From the NCBI GenBank assembly GCA_022828595.1, contig JAKGHH010000002.1, positions 64,576,383 through 64,640,382 on the forward strand: a DNA stretch of 64,000 nucleotides, in the 5' to 3' direction. Position 1 is the first letter of the stretch. The number at the start of each line of letters is the position of its first letter. The notes beneath the pieces were generated by a model. The model did no database searches. It was not told where the DNA came from and saw nothing but the letters and a program-made list of their open reading frames with translations. The position numbers were made by a program, and so were the translations under genes. Origin of the DNA: Nelumbo lutea (lineage: Eukaryota; Streptophyta; Magnoliopsida; Proteales; Nelumbonaceae). Shown here piece after piece: positions 1-12,429 of this stretch.

Positions 1-514
1 TGGTAGGGGGCCTCCCTCAAAAGGTGAAAATCCACCAAGGGCCTCCAAGTGCTTTTCTCATCCATTCTATAACAAGCTGTTTATCACCCTCTGTTGGTCA
101 ACTCAATAAAGCCTCATCCTTACCATGTGGTGTCAGCTACTGACCCTCTACAATCATCCTCTTGAATCCCAATGACAAGGAGGGCCTAATGCGAGTGGGA
201 GATCCAGCATTTCTGCAATTCGACTTATATTCTGTTTCTTTTTCACCTTGCTTATCTTCAGATGGAGTTAAGACTTCAATACATGGAAATTGTTTATCTT
301 TTTGTTAACCTCGTCCTTCATGGTTCATTATTTTACATTGATCTCTAACCAAATAAAAGTAGAAACCAAGGAAACTGTTTACTCTGTTTTGATGTTATAG
401 CCAAACCCATATAGTTGGGACAAGGCTTAGATAATGATGATGATATGATTCCATACATGTGATGTGACCTATGGGTCTCCTTCTAGCAGTTCTGAGGTTT
501 TTCTGCTTTCTCAG
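1..514 (+). other. Probable intron at the left edge of the ADA3-like gene
   Basis: No exon of the family is recognisable here. A pyrimidine-rich tract ends in TTTCTCAG at 514 and makes a strong splice acceptor. The frame downstream gives residues typical of the family (GELVHEEKSLSQ), whereas the 17 codons between the ATG at 464 and this acceptor do not resemble it. The ATG at 464 is therefore probably intronic, and the N-terminal half of the protein lies left of the window. Confidence 0.5.
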
Positions 515-3500
515 GGTGAGCTTGTGCATGAAGAAAAGTCATTGTCTCAACCTCCTCTTTCTGAAGAAATTCAAGGTAGCCAGCTAAATGGAACCAGTTC
601 CAATAAATCAGCCAGGACTGTAGATTTGGTTTATAAGTTACAGGACAGTGATACTTTAAATGGAAGGTTAGATACAGAAAGAAGGTTTGACATGGTTACT
701 CCATTGTACCAAAGAGTTCTCTCAGCATTGATCGAAGAGGATGGACATGAAGAATTTGACCATGATAGTGAAAGGCAAAGTGTTTCTTTTCAATATGGTG
801 AAGATTCTTCTTATGGTACATGTATGAATATTGACTTTGAACCTAAAGATGGGGACATGATAGAATCTGAAATTGAGTCTGAGTTGGATGTTAGGCCTGA
901 AAAGCAATATTCATTGGACACATTTTCATGTGATGGGAGTACTGCTTCTAATAGCTTTAGAAGCCCAAACATCCAGAAACCTTTATATAGTGATGAACAG
1001 TGGCAGGGAGATGATGGTTTAGTACATTCAGAGGTTGGAGTTGCATCTGGCTGTGTTCGAACAAATTTAGATGGGTCCCAACATTCTCATACAGATACTT
1101 CTGGCATTTCTTCGTTTGAGTTCCAATATCAACATATGTCTCTGAATGACAGACTCTTGTTGGAGCTGCAGAGTATTGGCCTCTATGTGGAAATGGTGGT
1201 AAGTTCCATCACAAATAAGCAAAGTATTTGTTGAACATGATACTTACTATTTAATCAAAAAATGTTTTTGAAACCCTTTTATATTTTTTGTTTTTTTGTA
1301 TTACTTTTGGAGACTCCTTGTGGAGGTTTTTGCCACAGGCAAACTTTAATTGTTAGACATTTTATAGTTTTATTGCATAGTGATACTATTTCTTTAATTA
1401 GAAAACTGTGGTTACTTTCAAATATCTAATTTAGATTCTTTGTTTTCCTAGCCTGATCTGGCAGAGGGAGAAGAAGAGATAAATAACAAGATCGTTAAAC
1501 TTAAGAAGGGGCTTTACCGACAGGTTCTGTTGCACCACTGTCTCTCTTTTCTATAGTTTTTTTTTTTTCTTAACTATGTTGAATAGAAGAGGCTGTTCCT
1601 TAAGGTTTTCTTCTGTATGCAAATTGTTTGAGTTCCTTTTGAGTCAAATTCTCTGTGTATGTCTATTGAGAAACTTATTTTCCATGTTCAAAATTTTATT
1701 GATTTGGATAGGTAGGGAAAAAGAAAAGTCATTTGTCCAAAATAGACAAGGCTATTCAAGAAGAGAGAGAGATGGAAGAACGGTAGGATTCTCCACAATC
1801 TGGATATTTCTTTTTCTTCTTTTTTTTTTTTTTTTCTGCTAGTCATTGTAGTGAATAGAAAGATGATTATATTGCAATGATGGAACACCTTGGCGATTCA
1901 AGAAATTGTATGGCAAGGGAATCAGTGTTACATGGACATGGACACGAGAGTCGGAATTCGATGTGTGTCCAAGAACCTGAACCTGACTTGGCAAGATGAG
2001 GAAACATTTACTCTTGAACACATTTATGGAGAAGCATATACTATTAAAATAATTCATATTTTGAATTCTAACATTATATACCTAAAAAAGTGTTGCCTTT
2101 GTTAGTAGGTGACATTTAATACAAAAAGTGGATTCATCGTGTAGATTAACTGTTCATTTATGCCAATAAGCTAGGGGATAAAAAGGAACTGTTATGTAGA
2201 AGTGCCATCGGACTGTCAGATTAAAATGTGTCTGACACAATCCGTCATCCATTAAGGAGGGTAAATGCAACACTGAGACAAATACATAACAGCACTAGGC
2301 TGGCCTTTCAAACATACGACAGTCTGAATGTTTCTCGTATTAATTTTTTTTGGACCTTATCGAATTTAACAGTTGCATCATACTTTAGACCTTTTGCCCT
2401 TAAATAATACACATTGTTTAATGTGCAGAAAACTTGAGGAACTTGCAGTTTACAAACTTACTGAGAGAGCTTATAAGAAGCAATTGGTAATTCTTATATT
2501 TGTATACTTATTTTTTCTGTTTTCATTGGTAGTGATTTAATTGATTGTATTACTGAAAAATTGTAAACCATATGTTGCCACCTATACCCAATATCTGAGC
2601 TGGGTCCCCTGGTCAAAATCTACTACACATTCTCTGAGCTGGGTCCCCTGGTCAATATCTGAGCTGGGTCCCCTAGTGTTCCAGTATCATATCCAATAAA
2701 TATCAGATTAGATACCAGATACTGCATGGATACTTCTAGATGTATTCTATAGCATTAACAATTTAAAAATCATAAGGTGGTATGTTCAACAAATTATACT
2801 ATAAAATATCTTTATATGTTAGACATTTAATTAAATATGGCAAGGTATACATCTTGAGATATGATATTTAGCTTCAAAAGCTAGATATAAACACATGATA
2901 TATTACATGGGATACCTGTATCCGTATCCGTGTCCAGGAACTGTTTCCTGTATCTGTGTTTGTGACCATATCCATATTTGGGCATCATAGCGATTTAGGA
3001 TGGAGTGGCATCCTACAAACTTCAGATCTGGACGTGGGATATGTAGGGGTGAAGAAGGGTTTCAGGTGATTTAGGATGAAGAATAAGGGTAGAAAAACAA
3101 TTAGAAGCTTGCTGTCAACCAAAGAATAAGAAAAATATTTTTTTTATTGGAAATGGTAACTTTTATTCATTAAATCATAAGAATTACACACCAGACATTC
3201 CATTGCTGGAGTACTGATTCCATAAACAATTCCACTCTTACAATACAGCCCAAAGAAGATCACTCCTGTTTGATCCTTGTTTGGCTAATGCATCAGCCAG
3301 GCTATTGGCCGTTCTTCTAACCCATTTGGAATCTGCTTCAAGTTCCTCTGTTAGACTCCATACTTCTGTCATAGCTTGCCAGTGATTCCAGGTTTCCAAG
3401 TTTCCTGCTTTCATCCAGTCTATTACTATCCTTGAATCCCCTTACCACTTCAATCTGATGTAGTCCCATCTGTTTTTGCTAGTCTCAGTCCTTGTAGTAA

Positions 3501-6500
3501 AGCTAACACCTCAGCTGTTAACGAGTCACCCAGACCTATAGGCCCCAAAAAAAGAGCCAAGGTTTTTCCTTCCCCATCTCTAAAAACTCCCCCTACACTC
3601 GAATGCCCTGGTTACCAAGTGAGCTCCCATCGAAATTCATCTTTATTCTTTTTTGTGTACAAAACTGCCCAACTCTGTTGAATTGCTGAAATGGATCTTG
3701 AAGTATTTTCTACTGAACTCCATCCCCTAATTGTATCATCCACTAAGAACTCTTTAAACAAGTTAGCTGTCTTTACCCAATGTATTCTACCTTAATAGTA
3801 ATGCAATCAATCAAATCCTCACTGGGTTCTCTTTTTCCTAGAAAAGTTCCCCTAATTGTATCATCCACTAAGAACTCCTTAAACAAGTTAACTGTTTTTA
3901 CCCAATGTACTCTACCTTAATAGTGATGCAATCAATCAAATGCTCCCTGGAATTTCTTTTTCCTAGAAAAGTCCTATTATATCTTTTCTCCCACGCCGCC
4001 CATAAGACTGCAACTCTTCGTGGCTCTCCATAACATCCTTCCCCTTTTCTTTGGTTGCCTAAAGAAGCTTGCTTCAAAGAGGCTACATTTGGGGGGGGGG
4101 GGGAGGAATCCACCTGCAAACAAAGAGAGAAGAAAGCCATTCCCAAATAAATGAGACAAAGTGCAGCAGATTAATAGGTGCTCAGTAGTCTCACCGCAAG
4201 CAAAGCAAAGGAAACAGACATGAGGGGAGAGGCACTGATTTGACCTTCTTTTCTGAAGTACATTACAGGTTGGTTCATAGTTGCAGAGTTACTTTCCCTA
4301 CCTTTATAGTCTAGCATACTGTTGCACCTCCAAATGTTGCATTTTTAATGTGGAGAGCAGTCCTAAACAAATACCTGATAGCAGATAATTTGGTGAAGAG
4401 TATGACAGTGAGCAGCACTTTGTGCATCGTGTGTAATGAAGGCACAGAAACTGTGAATCACTTGTTTCTGTACTGTAACTTGGCTAGGAGGCTGTGGGTC
4501 AGGATGTTGGGCCATTTTTAGACTGCAAGTATGTTTTCCAGCAATGTAGAGGCACTTACGGAGTTGGCAACTGAAAGTTCTTAGTAGAAAAGGGAAGGTC
4601 ATATAGGGAGCAATTCCACTAGTGTTAATGTTGACCATCTGGACTGAAAGGAATGTCGGATATTTGACAATATATATATTTTTGTGATAAAAAAGGTAGA
4701 ATTTATTATTATATTTCAGATTAGAAGTTACATAACTGTGGGAATATTTTTTTTTGAGAAAATTTAACTGAACTGTGGGAATATTACCTCCCTCAAGAGT
4801 ACATCAATGTGTAGATATTACCCATTCCCAAGGTGCAAAAGATTACATTTTAGCCCAAAGCATCTGTTGCCTATTTATCCCTTGTTTAGATAATATGTCT
4901 GCCATCTCATTTTCTGTTCTTCTCACCCACTTAAAAGTAACACTTAACTCCCTTGTTAAGCATTCAATTTCCCTAATGGTGTGTCTGTAAATCCATGGGC
5001 TTGACTGAGGAAATTTGTCCAAAGAAATAACCACCTGGGAGTGAGTTCCCTTCCATTTCCAACAGCTGGAATCCAAACTTCTTTGAAAACTTTAAGCCAT
5101 GAAGTAAAACAATAATTCTGCTAGACTGCTATCAATGAGTCACCTTGCTCCAAGGGCCTGAATACAATGCTAGTACCTTCTGAGTCTCGAAAAACACTGC
5201 CTAATCCAGCCCGCCCTTCATTTCCCAGAAAGATTCCATCAAGGTTACATTTTACAATGTTTCTGGTGGTCTCCAATCCATGGTTTTTCTTTCCTTTTCT
5301 TGAGTCGATTATGCCACTTCTCTCTTGTTTTTTGTTTTAATATAATACTTCACCTTTTTAAACATAAAAAAAAAGAAAAACTCTCTACACTCATAATAGT
5401 GTACCAGTTATAGACAAAATCTTTCCACTCAATGACCTTGGAATCACTAAGAGCAAGTGCTTAATTCGTGAGAAAACTGATAACATCAGTGCAGATGCAC
5501 TAAAGGCTTCCCAGTTCTCTCAAATGTCTTACTATTTCTTTCTTTCCAAATTGCCCTAGAAATAGTAAATGGAATCAATGCCCTAAGCAATGAGTCTCTG
5601 CCACTCATAGAACAACCTGGCCGCAAAGAGGTAACTTCACACTGGAACTACAACAAAGTTCTTGGACAGGAACAAATGGTTCACTGACTCTGTTGATTAA
5701 CAAGTACTACAGGTATTCTGTAGCTTCATTCTTCCCATGATGGTTCGAGTGGTAAGTAGAAAGCACTTTGTGTAGAGAACCAGCCACATGAAAGCCTCAA
5801 ACCTGAGGGTTACCCTTGATGCAGTAGGGCTGGAACAAACTAACACAAGACAGAAAGAGAGAGGAAGAGAGAGTAGAAAGGGTAGAGAAAGAGAAAAGAG
5901 AGAGAAATCCCAAGGAATCACTCCAAGGGGTCCTAGAATCACTCTAGGGTTTGTAGGAATCACTCCATACAGCAAGAGAGCTCTTAAGAAATCTTCATTC
6001 ATTCATTAGCCTCAAAAGGAAGAGAATACATCTATTTATAGAGTGACTTGTGTGGCCCGGAGCACTGTTCACAATAATTACAAAAAGTGTCATTCTTTGT
6101 CTTGCGCAGCAAGAAACACAATAACTTTCTATCTACTAATGCAAATAAACTGAAAATTGAAAGACAAGCACTACTAAGCTATAGGAACAAGATGCTATAG
6201 CCCAAGTCCACATTGGGCTGGTCAAAATGACGAAAATACCCCTGACCAGATCAGTTCAAGTCCCAAGAGTCTTCTCCATGCCAAATCAGAACCTGTTTGT
6301 TGGCCTTCTTCTTACGAGAATAGGCCTTATAATGCATAGACCGATCTCCATCAACCCTCCTACCCTAAAGGTCCTTGAACTTGTATAACTGTTAGCTGTG
6401 ATGTTTCTTAGTTGAGGTTAAGTTACCTGGACCATGGTTACTCCTGTAGAAAGAAGGGGATGCCCAGGGGGTGGGGGAGGGATGAAGTGGTGTCTAGTGT

Positions 6501-9022
6501 ATGTTTTGGGTGGGAAGTGGGCCTAGTTTGTTTCAGTGGAATTAGAGCAATATTTGACTCTTTAAGAACTCTGTTGATCCTCTATCCCGAATGGCTTCAG
6601 AGGGATCTGCTACTTCTGCTTAGGGTGTAGGGACCAAGGTGACATTTTTCTTGATTCATGCTTTGCTACATTTCATTTGTATTTTTTCTATATCTGATTA
6701 TTCTCACAAATCAATTATTTTGTATCTTTGTATAGGGGAGACTCCTCCTATAGGCTTGTATTCTTATGATTCTACCTATACATGAAATTAGTATAACCTA
6801 GACTTGCAGATTTTATAAGAGAGGAGGTAAGTGATGCTTCTTTGAGAACCCGAGGTTGGATTATACTTAAGAAACCTTGTGAGGTATATCTAAAATGGTA
6901 AAAAAAATGCAACTGAGGTTTCTGCAAAGTTGTCTTTTCTTGCCAATTGTGTAGAAGTATCTATAGATAAAACAAAAACTATCTTTTATAAAAGGCTTAC
7001 CATATGTGTACAGGAAAGTTTAACCTCCAGTTTTACATGTGGAACTTTTGTGCATCCCTCTTGTCTTGCACATTCGTTGTTCTAATGACCAATGTTTTAA
7101 AAGGCATGGGAGGCATATGCTTGGAGGTGCACCTCCAGGTGAGGCACCCCCAAAAGGACCTGAAGTGCATGCCAGAGGGCGTTGATCCCACATGAGGAAC
7201 ATGCCTAAAACACCTTTTGCATGAGGCGTGCTAGAGGCATATGCTTCATGTGCCTCATGCATGTCTCATGCAAAAAGAAAGGAAAGGTAGGGAAGGAAAA
7301 AGAAGAAACAGAAAACAAGACAGTTTTCATAAAAAAAGTAACAAGATAAGATCCCCTTTCCTCTTCTTGAGGAGGCTTACACCTCTTGTGTTCTGAACTC
7401 AACCTCATGCCTCCAATTAGTTGAATGCTTTGCGTCACACCTCCACGTTTTAAAACATTGCTAATGACCATTATAACGTGGTTTTGTTCAACATTTAGAA
7501 ATGATATTTTTTTGACTGTGTTTCAATTTTGGATTTGAAAAACGTATGAAGGTATAATGTGGATAAGCTATTCTAATTGTTGAGCTATTATGTGTTTTAG
7601 AGAATTTGAATTACTATTGTTTTCATTTTAGACCATGAAATGCATCTTTACCATCCTTGACAGGCCTGCCGAGGAAATCATGCTTCCAAGCATGGGGTCA
7701 GTAAGATCTCAAAGCAAGCTGCTTTGGGTTTTGCCCAGCGAACTCTTTCTAGATGTCACAATTTTGAGGATACAGGAAGAAGTTGCTTTAGTGAACCTGC
7801 ATTTCGGGACGTTTTGTTTTCTCTACCTTTGTATGGAAGCAATACAAAATTTGCATATGCTGTTGGCTCTGGGGTGGCTACAAATACATATACTGAAGCT
7901 CAAAGCTGTCAACCAGAGCTTAGATCATCAGGTATGCTAATTTAAGTGCTTGTTTTTTTGATATAATGCCAATGAATGTCTTCATATCATAATTTATGAT
8001 GTTCTGTTAAAACAAATGCTCTGCTGAGGGGTAATTAGTTATTGTGGAACAGTTCACCTCTGCATGTCATGAAATACTAGAGAAAATATAGATATTTGAT
8101 CAGGTTTTATTTTGAAAGTTAAAGCATTTCTCTCTATTCTTTACTCTGTTGGCCCCTGTTCCATATAGTTTCCTGATACGAAAAAGTGCTTCATAAGAGT
8201 TTTAGGGAAAAAAATGATTCATAAAAATCTGCTTTTTCTCAGTTCAACTGCATTTTATTTATATATGGGTTTTTATCTGCAGCTACAGGTTCCTTTTCCA
8301 GTGGGGTTGATCAACATGGTCATCATAATGATAAGTTTGACAAGGGATTATCAGATGTATTTCAAACTCCTACTTACTCATCTGACCATGCTTTTGGAAA
8401 GCATGACCCGATAACAAACCGTGGGAAGAGGAAAGAAGTGCTGCTTGATGATGTTGTTGGCTCTGCTGGATCAAGAGGCACACCGGCTCTTGGGAACACC
8501 ATTTTGGGTGGAACTAAAGGGAAGAGAAGTGAGAGAGAGAGGGATCAGAACAAAGATATATTAACAAGAACTTCTGTAGCAAAAGCTGGCCGTCCATCAT
8601 TGCAAAGTTTTAGGGGCGAACGCAAAACAAAGACAAAGCCAAAGCAAAAAACAGCTCACTTATCAAATTCCGGAAATGGACTCCTTGGCAGGCTTACAGA
8701 AACAACACATCCTACATATACTTCAGTGCGTGGATCCAGTGAAAAGGTCACAAACAGTACCAGTAAAATGAGTGAAGTGGGTTTGCCCCCTGGTAATGTT
8801 CCTCAGGATTTGTCTAAGGATATTGAGGAGCCCATTGACTTTTCAAACTTGCAGTTACATGAGTTAGACTCCATAGAAGAACTAGGTGCATCTAATGACC
8901 TTGGTGGGCATCAAGATCTCAGTTCTTGGTTGAACTTTGATGAAGATGGTTTGCAAGACCATGATTCAATGGGACTTGAAATACCTATGGATGACCTTTC
9001 TGAGTTAAACATGCTCATCTGA
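515..9022 (+). CDS. ADA3/NGG1-related SAGA-type co-activator protein, 3' half (partial)
   Basis: Exons read by splice sites and frame: 515-1198, 1452-1523, 1712-1782, 2429-2486, 7664-7931 and 8283-9022. Phases agree throughout and every intron is GT-AG. About 630 residues are visible, the C-terminal half of a plant protein usually well over 1000 aa; I recall Arabidopsis At4g29790/At2g19390, which have been linked to ADA3 of the SAGA histone-acetyltransferase module. Recognisable blocks are LYQRVLSALIEED, LLLELQSIGLY, a charged coiled-coil stretch over exons 2-4 (LKKGLYRQ, KAIQEEREMEER), SKQAALGFAQRTLSRC, a lysine-rich KTKTKPKQKT segment, and the acidic C-terminus SSWLNFDEDGLQDHDSMGLE, ending at TGA 9020-9022. 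It is probably a nuclear co-activator subunit; that function rests on family similarity. No frameshift or premature stop was seen. The intron at 2487-7663 is 5.2 kb and full of repeats, while the others are 0.2-0.65 kb. Confidence 0.82.
2591..2680 (+). repeat. Short tandem repeat in the ADA3-like gene intron
   Basis: Three copies of a unit of about 22-26 bp, TCTGAGCTGGGTCCCCTGGT, occur near 2594, 2634 and 2658. The third has one change (CTAGTG). No coding meaning is seen. Confidence 0.7.
3130..3720 (-). pseudogene. 5'-truncated LINE fragment, RNase H (RVT_3-like) end
   Basis: Read on the minus strand, broken frames give KMNFDGSSLGNQG, then a glycine-rich stretch with VFRDGEGKTLALF and LTAEVLALLQGLRLA, the N-terminal pattern of the RNase H domain at the end of plant LINE polyproteins. 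Stops interrupt it, for instance just after the NQGIRV stretch. An A-rich tail, seen as T-rich on the plus strand at 3137-3146, marks the element's 3' end. It is a dead 5'-truncated copy inside the 5.2-kb host intron, antisense to the host gene. Confidence 0.6.
3724..3973 (+). repeat. Tandem duplication, 2 x 125 bp
   Basis: The block 3724-3848 (from CCCCTAATTGTATCATCCAC to CCTAGAAAAGTT) is repeated at 3849-3973 with about ten base differences. It is a simple local duplication just beyond the LINE fragment and within the same intron. Confidence 0.85.
4384..4521 (+). pseudogene. LINE zinc-binding (zf-RVT-like) fragment
   Basis: The plus strand encodes DNLVKSMTVSSTLCIVCNEG and then ETVNHLFLYCNLARRLW before a TAG at 4519-4521. 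The CxxC...HLFLxC...W spacing is that of the zinc-binding domain following reverse transcriptase in plant LINEs. It is an isolated remnant in the orientation opposite to both neighbouring RNase H fragments, so it belongs to a separate insertion or to a rearranged copy. Confidence 0.65.
4775..5275 (-). pseudogene. Second 5'-truncated LINE RNase H fragment
   Basis: On the minus strand, 5270 down to 4843 gives VKCNLDGIFLGNEGRAGLGS, VFRDSEGTSIVF and, after stops and frame changes, IREIECLTRELSVTFKWVRR followed by TENEMADILSKQG. These match the start and end of a LINE-type RNase H domain (NxDG near the start, the N..AD..L.KQG motif near the end). An A-rich tail lies near 4749-4757. The 15-bp word AACTGTGGGAATATT occurs at about 4734 and 4770 around this tail. 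Confidence 0.6.
5700..6400 (-). mobile_element. LTR-like remnant (tentative)
   Basis: The stretch has the look of an LTR read on the minus strand: a TATA-like CTCTATAAATAG on the minus strand near 6031-6045, a purine-rich leader (5850-5910 on the plus strand) and short repeats of AATCACTCC/AATCACTCT. No partner LTR, primer-binding site or coding region is present, so this could be a solo LTR or another non-coding repeat. Confidence 0.25.
7090..7460. mobile_element. hAT-type MITE, 371 bp, perfect 8-bp target duplication
   Basis: The element begins CAATGTTTTAAAA (7090-7102) and ends TTTTAAAACATTG (7448-7460), a perfect 13-bp terminal inverted repeat. It is flanked by the identical octamer CTAATGAC at 7082-7089 and 7461-7468. 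An 8-bp target duplication with short inverted termini is the signature of hAT-superfamily elements. It carries no transposase, so it is non-autonomous. It sits in the large intron, 203 bp before the fifth visible exon of the ADA3-like gene. Confidence 0.85.
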
Positions 9023-11151
9023 AGGAAGCACCTTGTACATCTGTCATAGTCAACAGTTATGGAAGAATGCTAAAGCTGTTGTGGAGATACAACTAACTAC
9101 ATATATATGCCATACAAATGGGAACTTGTAATTATGGTAGTCCATTCTTTTGTATACTTCTTTCAAGAGGTGGTTGACAAGAGTCCTTATTGTTTATGTG
9201 ATCTCATTAACTCCTTGTATCAAATGAATGTCTTTTCTAAGAGCCTTTGAAATTTGTTTTGTTTAGGAGTTAGTATTTTTGAGCTTTTGTTTACCTCCTC
9301 ACTTGATGTATCCTGGCCATGTCTGGGATCTTAGTGTGGATGCAAATTGTACATTAATTCCATTTATCAAAGAATTTCGAAGCCCTCATATGTAGCACAT
9401 TTCTGATATACTTACGAATATGGAATGTTCTGAGATGTAGTTCACAGATAAGCTAGTTGTTATACATTACTGTTAATTGGTGTACCTATGATATGAAAAG
9501 GTCCTATTAGCTGTCTTGTTCCTACATGTGTATTTTGAAGCCCCAAACAATAACTTGTGGGGCTTGTTCTTGATTGGGCACTGTACAGCTCCTTGTTTTG
9601 CTTTTTGCTTTTTGCTTAATAATAATAATAATAGTAACTTTTTGATCATACAGCTTGCTTGTCCCTCCATTTGATATGCTAATATTACTGTAAGCTAAAG
9701 GTATCTCTCTTCAACAGATGTAGCCAACTTAATCTGGAATTTGCCATGGGACTGGGCTTTTTGCTCAATTTCTGCTGAGACTTTAGCAGTTGGATGTGTG
9801 CAGTTCAAGATGTTGGCTAGTAACTTTTTGATCATACAGCTTGATTTAGAAGAGATAAGCCTACAACTGAGATGGACCTCGTCTTTAGTTTGTAGATTTG
9901 TAGTGAAACTAGGTTTTTGACTATAGGGATCAAGAAGGCTCTTTCTATTACTCCAGTCAGTTGTACTATTTTGATAATCTTACCTATAGTGAATTTGAGC
10001 TGTTTTATGTTAATGGGAGCAGGGGACTTGCAGAGTTTCATATTTTTATACTCAACGATGTTGATATGTTTTTCCTTTGCGTAGTTTCTTTGTTGTCATG
10101 ATTGTCTACAGTTGCATCCTGTTTTCTTTTCCTAGCAGCCAGCTAATTTATTTCCTTTTCATGGATGACATGCTTTTTGAATGATTAGCGTGTATATGCA
10201 AGAGATGCCATCTTTCTTTCTGAAGTGACAATGGATCTGATTTTGACCATACATCTCTTGTTGAAAGTGGACATACTTCATCTGTTTTGCATGGGTGCTG
10301 TATTAAGTTTTATTGCTACTGTTGCGCAACTGTTGCCATCCCATACAACTTGAAGTAGGTTATGCCATCTACTTTATCTAGTTAAGATGAGCATTTAATG
10401 ATTCTTTTTGGTTTTAAATCTTGATTTTCTTTATTGATGTGCAGGAAAGCCTTTTTATATTGCTGTTAAATTTGTCTGGGTCTGTGTATGGCCTTTCCCA
10501 ATGTGCACTTACAGTAGAGCAATTCAGTGAGTGGATACAAATTTCCCATCTGCAAGTGGTACCGCTCTAGCTTTTACCTTTGGGTTGTTTTCTACTTTCT
10601 ATTTTGTTGTGTTTTATATTTCAAGTTTATGGTTCTTGTTTTCTGTTGTATCTGTTTTCTACAGTTTTTGCTACTTGTAGAATCCCTTTTGGTCTGCCAT
10701 TTCAAAATCCTTTGAATGATTTATTTTCTTTTTTCAGTTTTAATAATGTTTGAGCATGGTTACTGATTCAGAAAAAAGAAAACTGCTTTGAAGTCTATAA
10801 ACGAAAACAAGTACATTATAATGACGGCACTGTATTATAAGTTTTTTGTATTGAGAGAACATAAGCCGTCTAACCTCAGGGATAATGACATGCTGTTCAA
10901 TACTCTCAATTCAGATGCTTCAGTAACTGGTTGCTAATTGGCTGACTGTTTTATCACTATTGTTTTCCTCTTAGTGGGGATCCTTGAATTTTTACCACTT
11001 TATCATCTTGATCCCGATCAAACCAACTTAAAGATGTCCTACAAAGACATGAGTCTTTTGAAAGTTTAGTAGAGGTCATTCAAAGAGTCCTTATCAGGAT
11101 GATTTCCTTTCTTTTAAATTTGTTTGCATTTCCTTCTTTCTAGACCGCCCT
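9023..11151. other. 3' UTR of the ADA3-like gene, then intergenic DNA without genes
   Basis: The first few hundred bases after the stop codon should be 3' UTR; no single poly(A) signal stands out. A 25-bp word, AGTAACTTTTTGATCATACA plus GCTTG, occurs near 9632 and 9820. No coding region or element was recognised in the rest. Confidence 0.4.
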
Positions 11152-11916
11152 TATTGGGATGCATGTTTCAATGTATGGAGTGAAGACTCCCACATTGAAA
11201 AAACAAAAGATGTAGGGGACTTGTATGCAAGGATTGATAACTCCCCTCATTGCACAACAGTGGTATCAGAGCTGGTCTGGCCGACTGCAAGTTTTGAGAG
11301 ATGTATGTGGCAACTCCCATGCAAAGTTCAAAATATCGTACAGGCTGATACACCGGTATCGGCCTGTATCTTTGCTCGTGTTTGTTTTAGTTTTTTCTTT
11401 GAAATTGGTAGAGGGGTTGGTTTAAGGCCCATCTACCCCCTGAGCCAAGCCAGACCTTGAAACACCCCCTATTGGGGTGTATCGGGAAGCCCTTGATACA
11501 ATACATATCAGACGATACGGCCATACACGTATCGAAATTTTGGACCTTTCTCCAATGGCTTTTGTTGGTTTCCCCATGGTCGAGTTGTTGGCAAGTGCGG
11601 CATCTCCCATGATGGCTCCCTATGGTGATTCCCCTATGAATAACTACTGTTTGGCACTTTGCGATTGAGTGATGGCTCCCTATGGTGAAGTACCTAATGT
11701 GGAAGAGATTTATATGTTGAGATTCATGTGTGAGTGTATGGAGTGAAGAGTTCCACATTGGCAAAAGAAAAGAGATGCAAGGGACTTGTATGTGAGGATT
11801 GGCCCATAACTAAGGGCTTAAGCTTTTGGGTTAAAGGTAGTGCCTAATCTTTCTGTGTAAGTCCTGAGCACATGTACGACCTTCCTGGTTCTGACCACTC
11901 CCCTCATTGCATAACA
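11152..11916 (+). mobile_element. TRIM-like small LTR element, 765 bp
   Basis: Two related terminal blocks lie in direct orientation: 11152-11259 and 11715-11916. Shared words include TGTATGGAGTGAAGA, CCACATTG, GGGACTTGTATG and CTCCCCTCATTGC, and both end in AACA. The left copy lacks about 94 bp present in the right copy. Directly after the left copy, at 11261-11275, is TGGTATCAGAGCTGG, the usual initiator-tRNA-Met primer-binding site of plant LTR elements. A purine run (GGAAGAGA) near 11701-11708 precedes the right copy. The interior has no gag-pol. These traits fit a terminal-repeat retrotransposon in miniature. No target duplication was found. Confidence 0.65.
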
Positions 11917-12429
11917 TGTATCCATCTTCAAACTTGTACCCCTTGCTTATCAGCTTGTTCACCATTAATCACTTGCTAATGATAGTGATTGCTATGAAAA
12001 CCATGAAAATTATCTTTACTGGAATTTGGTAATTAGGGATGCCCAAATCAAATTGTTTTCAAGCCTTCTCTAGATTTGTAAAATTAAGGATTTAAATAAG
12101 ATCACTCTGGTTGTGTCCCAGTTTCAGATGCTAGATTCAGTTTGACACTGAGGTGGATGGGTTTGTAGTTGAGTGATGATGTAGCCATTGTATCAACATC
12201 CCGGCCATTTGATTTCAGCAAATGAGAATCTTTGAGTTTGATTGTCAGTTCTCGCACGAGAGAATAAGTAGCAGATAATCTCATTTTGATAGAAGCCATT
12301 TCTTTGGGGTTGTACCTTGGGTAAAAACTTTCAAGATTTGACCGCTTTGTTGAAGAGAACATTATTACGGGTTGGCAGATTGTGGCTTGTTTCCGTCGTC
12401 TATGTCCTTCAGACGTTCTTGGACTCTTG

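Noticed and set aside
464..514. ATG at 464 as start of a 256-aa gene
   Set aside because: A strong acceptor at 514 and family similarity starting exactly after it make this an internal exon; the frame also reads through the donor at 1199.
11387..11764. 125-aa minus-strand frame in the TRIM
   Set aside because: It crosses a non-coding repeat with inverted segments and resembles no protein.
11152..11916. Cassandra TRIM with 5S promoter
   Set aside because: No 5S-like internal control sequence is present in either terminal repeat.
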